A stretch of 64,000 nt of DNA, from assembly GCA_920105625.2 (NCBI GenBank), contig OV050030.1, forward strand, positions 410,517,034 to 410,581,033, given 5' to 3'. Under the pieces are notes generated by a model that was not told where the DNA came from, made no database searches, and saw nothing but the letters and a program-made list of their open reading frames with translations. The position numbers and the translations under genes are program-made. Positions 61,378-64,000 of the stretch are shown in pieces. Every line of letters begins with the position of its first letter. The first letter of the stretch is position 1. Source of the DNA: Clusia tigrina. Lineage: Eukaryota > Arthropoda > Insecta > Diptera > Clusiidae.

Positions 61378-64000
61378 TACTATTCATGGAGTGAATAAGA
61401 TTAAAAAGTTTATATTAGAGAGGCAGGCGTAGTTTGGTTTTGTGTTGAATGTTCCATAACTAACAAAGTAATTTTCCTCTACGAAGTAAGCTTGGAATGC
61501 CAAAGTTTCAAGAATTGTCCTCGCATTTTCTTAAAAAGCTTGTCTTCAAAAAGTTTTGTTATGTTGGATCATGCTACAATATTTGAGGTATGCCATAGAA
61601 TGGATATTATACGTGTTTCCATGACACTTCTGGATACTAATTCAAGATTATCCTTTATTCGTTCTGACTTTCTACCAGCGATTAAACTTACCATATCCTA
61701 CCAAGCCAACCATCACCGTCAATTTTTGACAGAAGTCTCTTGAAGGAAGGTCCGGGAAGAACACATGGTTCGCTAAGATTTCCCTTTCATATATTTTCAA
61801 TCACATGATCTCTTTTTGAATAAATGACCACGTAATTATTGTGTTTGGTTGCTGCTTGATGATAAATTAGCCCACACTTAAATGTTGTTCATTGTTCTAC
61901 AAATATATAAACCGACAGCTTTTAATATAAAGTAATAAAAGTGAGTTTGGAAACCAGTACACGCAATTTTTGTACTATGTTAAAGCAAACTAAACTAAAA
62001 TGCTATTAAATAAAATTTCAATTTTACTTTTGCCATATGGCAGAACTTTTCAGTAAAATCAAAGGAAACTAACTCAACTGCACTTGCCTTTGAAAATTAT
62101 AAATAGAACTAAATGTGGTTTTGCGGCCAGAGATTTACTCTCTAAAAGGCTTCATTGCACACAAATAGCAATAACAAGGCGACGGCTGTCAAACTTTCAC
62201 AACTTTCACTCGACATAGCCAGCAACAGTTAAAACTGAACTAGGAGCCCGGAAAGTATTAGTGCCGGGCTGGACTATGGGTGCATGGCAAATTAACCACA
62301 TTCAGGTTGGCCAGAAACCGCCATCAATTTGTGAACTAAAAACGGAAGTGGCCAAGCAAATCATGTCATGCATAACGAAGACCAGATGGCATTAGTTTCC
62401 ACCAAGGCTAACTGGCAATTTCATGACAGACAACTAATTAACCAGACAGCAATCAGAGGAGATTTTTCTGTCAAGCAACATTTCAGGTTTTTAAACATAG
62501 TTCTATGAAAACTGAGAAAAACGTGGCTGCATTGAAAGTTTTTAGTTGTGAGCCTGGATAAACAATTTAAAAATTAAGGATATCTTTGTTTCAAATGTTA
62601 TTAGTTGCAAATTATCTTTTAATGCATTAGTATATGAAAGCTTTTCATATTTGAGGAACAAATAAATAATTGGGGAACTCCTGAGATTCAGCTATGATGA
62701 AACTTCAACAGTTAATAAGGACCTTTACTTAACTCATTTATTTTCAGTGGCAGCAAACGTTACCAGCTTTTATGGAGGTCGAAGGCAATTTAAATATTTG
62801 AAATTAAAGATCCTTGAACAGAGGCACCCACTGCCATATTCTTAACTGTGAATTGGAGGTGGGAGAAGTACTGTTCCCCCAGGAACACAGCAATTCTAAA
62901 ACCCAATTCACGTTTCATTTCTTCAGTGGAAAATACTGCAAAATTTATATTTTTTCTCGAATTTGACCCAATTTGACAGACAATCACAGGCATGCGCAAA
63001 TTCGAACGCATATCCTCACACTGTCAGCTCCTGATGCAGCTGGAGATGCACGCGCCCACATAGACCCACGCATAAATCCACATTTGAATTAATGCCGCTA
63101 AACGTGCTTTTATACCATTTTCCTCCACGCTTCATAACCATTTTTTTCCTTCTGAATATTATGACTGCCAGCAGTCACTCCACACAGCGGAGTGCAATGG
63201 TGGAGCTGAGGGGGTTGCTTTCATGCAAATTGGAAAAGTGGTGGTAACGCTTCGTTGGCATTTATATTTGGTATATTGAGTGATTGGCATGCGCCATTTA
63301 CCAATTGGCAAGTTTTGCAGTTTGTGCAGTTTGTTTTTTGTTTTCTTCCCGAGATGCTTCAAAATATTTCAGCGTTAAAAAAGGTTTACAACATGCCAAA
63401 AGAGATTGGTATCTACAAACAACTGCAATCCCTAATGAACACCACTCCAACGCAATCTCTTTAAGAAAAACCGCATACAAAGTAAGGATTTCCATATAGA
63501 AAACTACTTGTCAGCAGTTCCTTCCTTGTTATCAGTGTGGTGCTCTCATAATTTCCACTTCGAGATATTCACAAAGCACCTCACCGCTGTGTTCTGCTCC
63601 CATCCAGTTTAATGCACCGCTTGGCGTACACAACACCGTCATTGTTTGCGGTAATGGTGTAGGTCAATAGCTGTCAGCTTTTCCACCCTATTCTTTTCTT
63701 CTGTTTTTTTCTGTACTTCTATCCTGCATTTTTATCACCTTAGAGCATCGCAACCTTAAGGTCAAGCACAGTTGAGCGCGAGTGGCAAGCGAAACGAGTA
63801 AGGAAAAATAATGCAAATTGTGTGCTGCAGGGGTGCGATGGCGAGATTATGCATAGCAGCTTATAACGCCGCATCGAAGCAGTAATTACTTACCGGTCGA
63901 TAAGCACAGCTCATGTCGGACTCGAGCACCTTGCACACTCATCCGTTTTGCTCGAGCTGAGTTTGCTGAATCAAGAGTAAATACAGAGAGATGGAATTTG
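61378..64000. other. Non-coding DNA, no recognised gene
   Basis: Unique sequence to the end of the window. The last kilobase (about 63000-64000) is less AT-rich. I find no supported exon: the frames at 61492-61743 and 63255-63499 show no domain or conserved motif. Confidence 0.5.

Overview
This is eukaryotic, AT-rich, intron/intergenic-type DNA from an insect, most probably a higher fly (Diptera, Cyclorrhapha). A fruit fly of the Tephritidae is my best guess. The basis is one exon of a dpr-family neuronal immunoglobulin gene, several fly-type non-LTR retrotransposon remnants, and two mariner-type DNA transposons, one of the DD41D ('rosa'-like) type first described from tephritids. The species is not determined by anything I can read. 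There is no operon structure, no rRNA, no CRISPR array and no bacterial gene. Almost all short open frames in the window are chance frames in AT-rich sequence or shadows of transposon remnants.

Host gene: one convincing exon at 39431-39987 (+) with clean splice sites. It encodes a Gln/His-rich linker followed by the start of the first Ig domain of a Dpr protein, most like Dpr13. No other exon of the gene is recognisable, so most of the window is read as long introns of this gene or flanking intergenic DNA.

Layout. 1-6077: unrecognised non-coding DNA. 6078-12738 and 12739-19399: two head-to-tail, practically identical copies of a 6661-bp unit. Each copy holds an LTR with heat-shock-element-like arrays, a 61-bp tandem repeat, and a 5'-truncated LINE. 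19973-20219: first of three copies of a tRNA-derived SINE (others at 43896-44093 and 61187-61377). 23757-23817: a tRNA-like relic. 26261-26904: a degenerate 13-bp minisatellite rich in GGTACC. 27907-28609: a LINE fragment flanked by an 11-bp target-site duplication. 30726-32297: a second LINE family. 36032-36266: a TA microsatellite. 39431-39987: the dpr exon. 40500-41430: a third LINE remnant. 45831-47027: a near-complete mariner (DD34D) with terminal inverted repeats, broken by a frameshift. 49088-50295: a broken DD41D mariner with inverted repeats. 55276-55823: a solo LTR related to the LTR in the tandem unit. 56553-57262: an RTE-like LINE 3' end whose tail is a TA microsatellite. 57263-64000: mostly unrecognised DNA apart from the third SINE.

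The observations most worth following are four. The first is the LTR family whose promoter region, on the minus strand, carries regularly spaced nGAAn/nTTCn arrays just upstream of a TATA box, like a fly heat-shock promoter. The second is the near-identical 6.66-kb tandem duplication, which is either very recent or an assembly artefact. The third is the tRNA-derived SINE family, a class I know to be lacking in Drosophila. The fourth is the origin of one long TA microsatellite as a retrotransposon tail.
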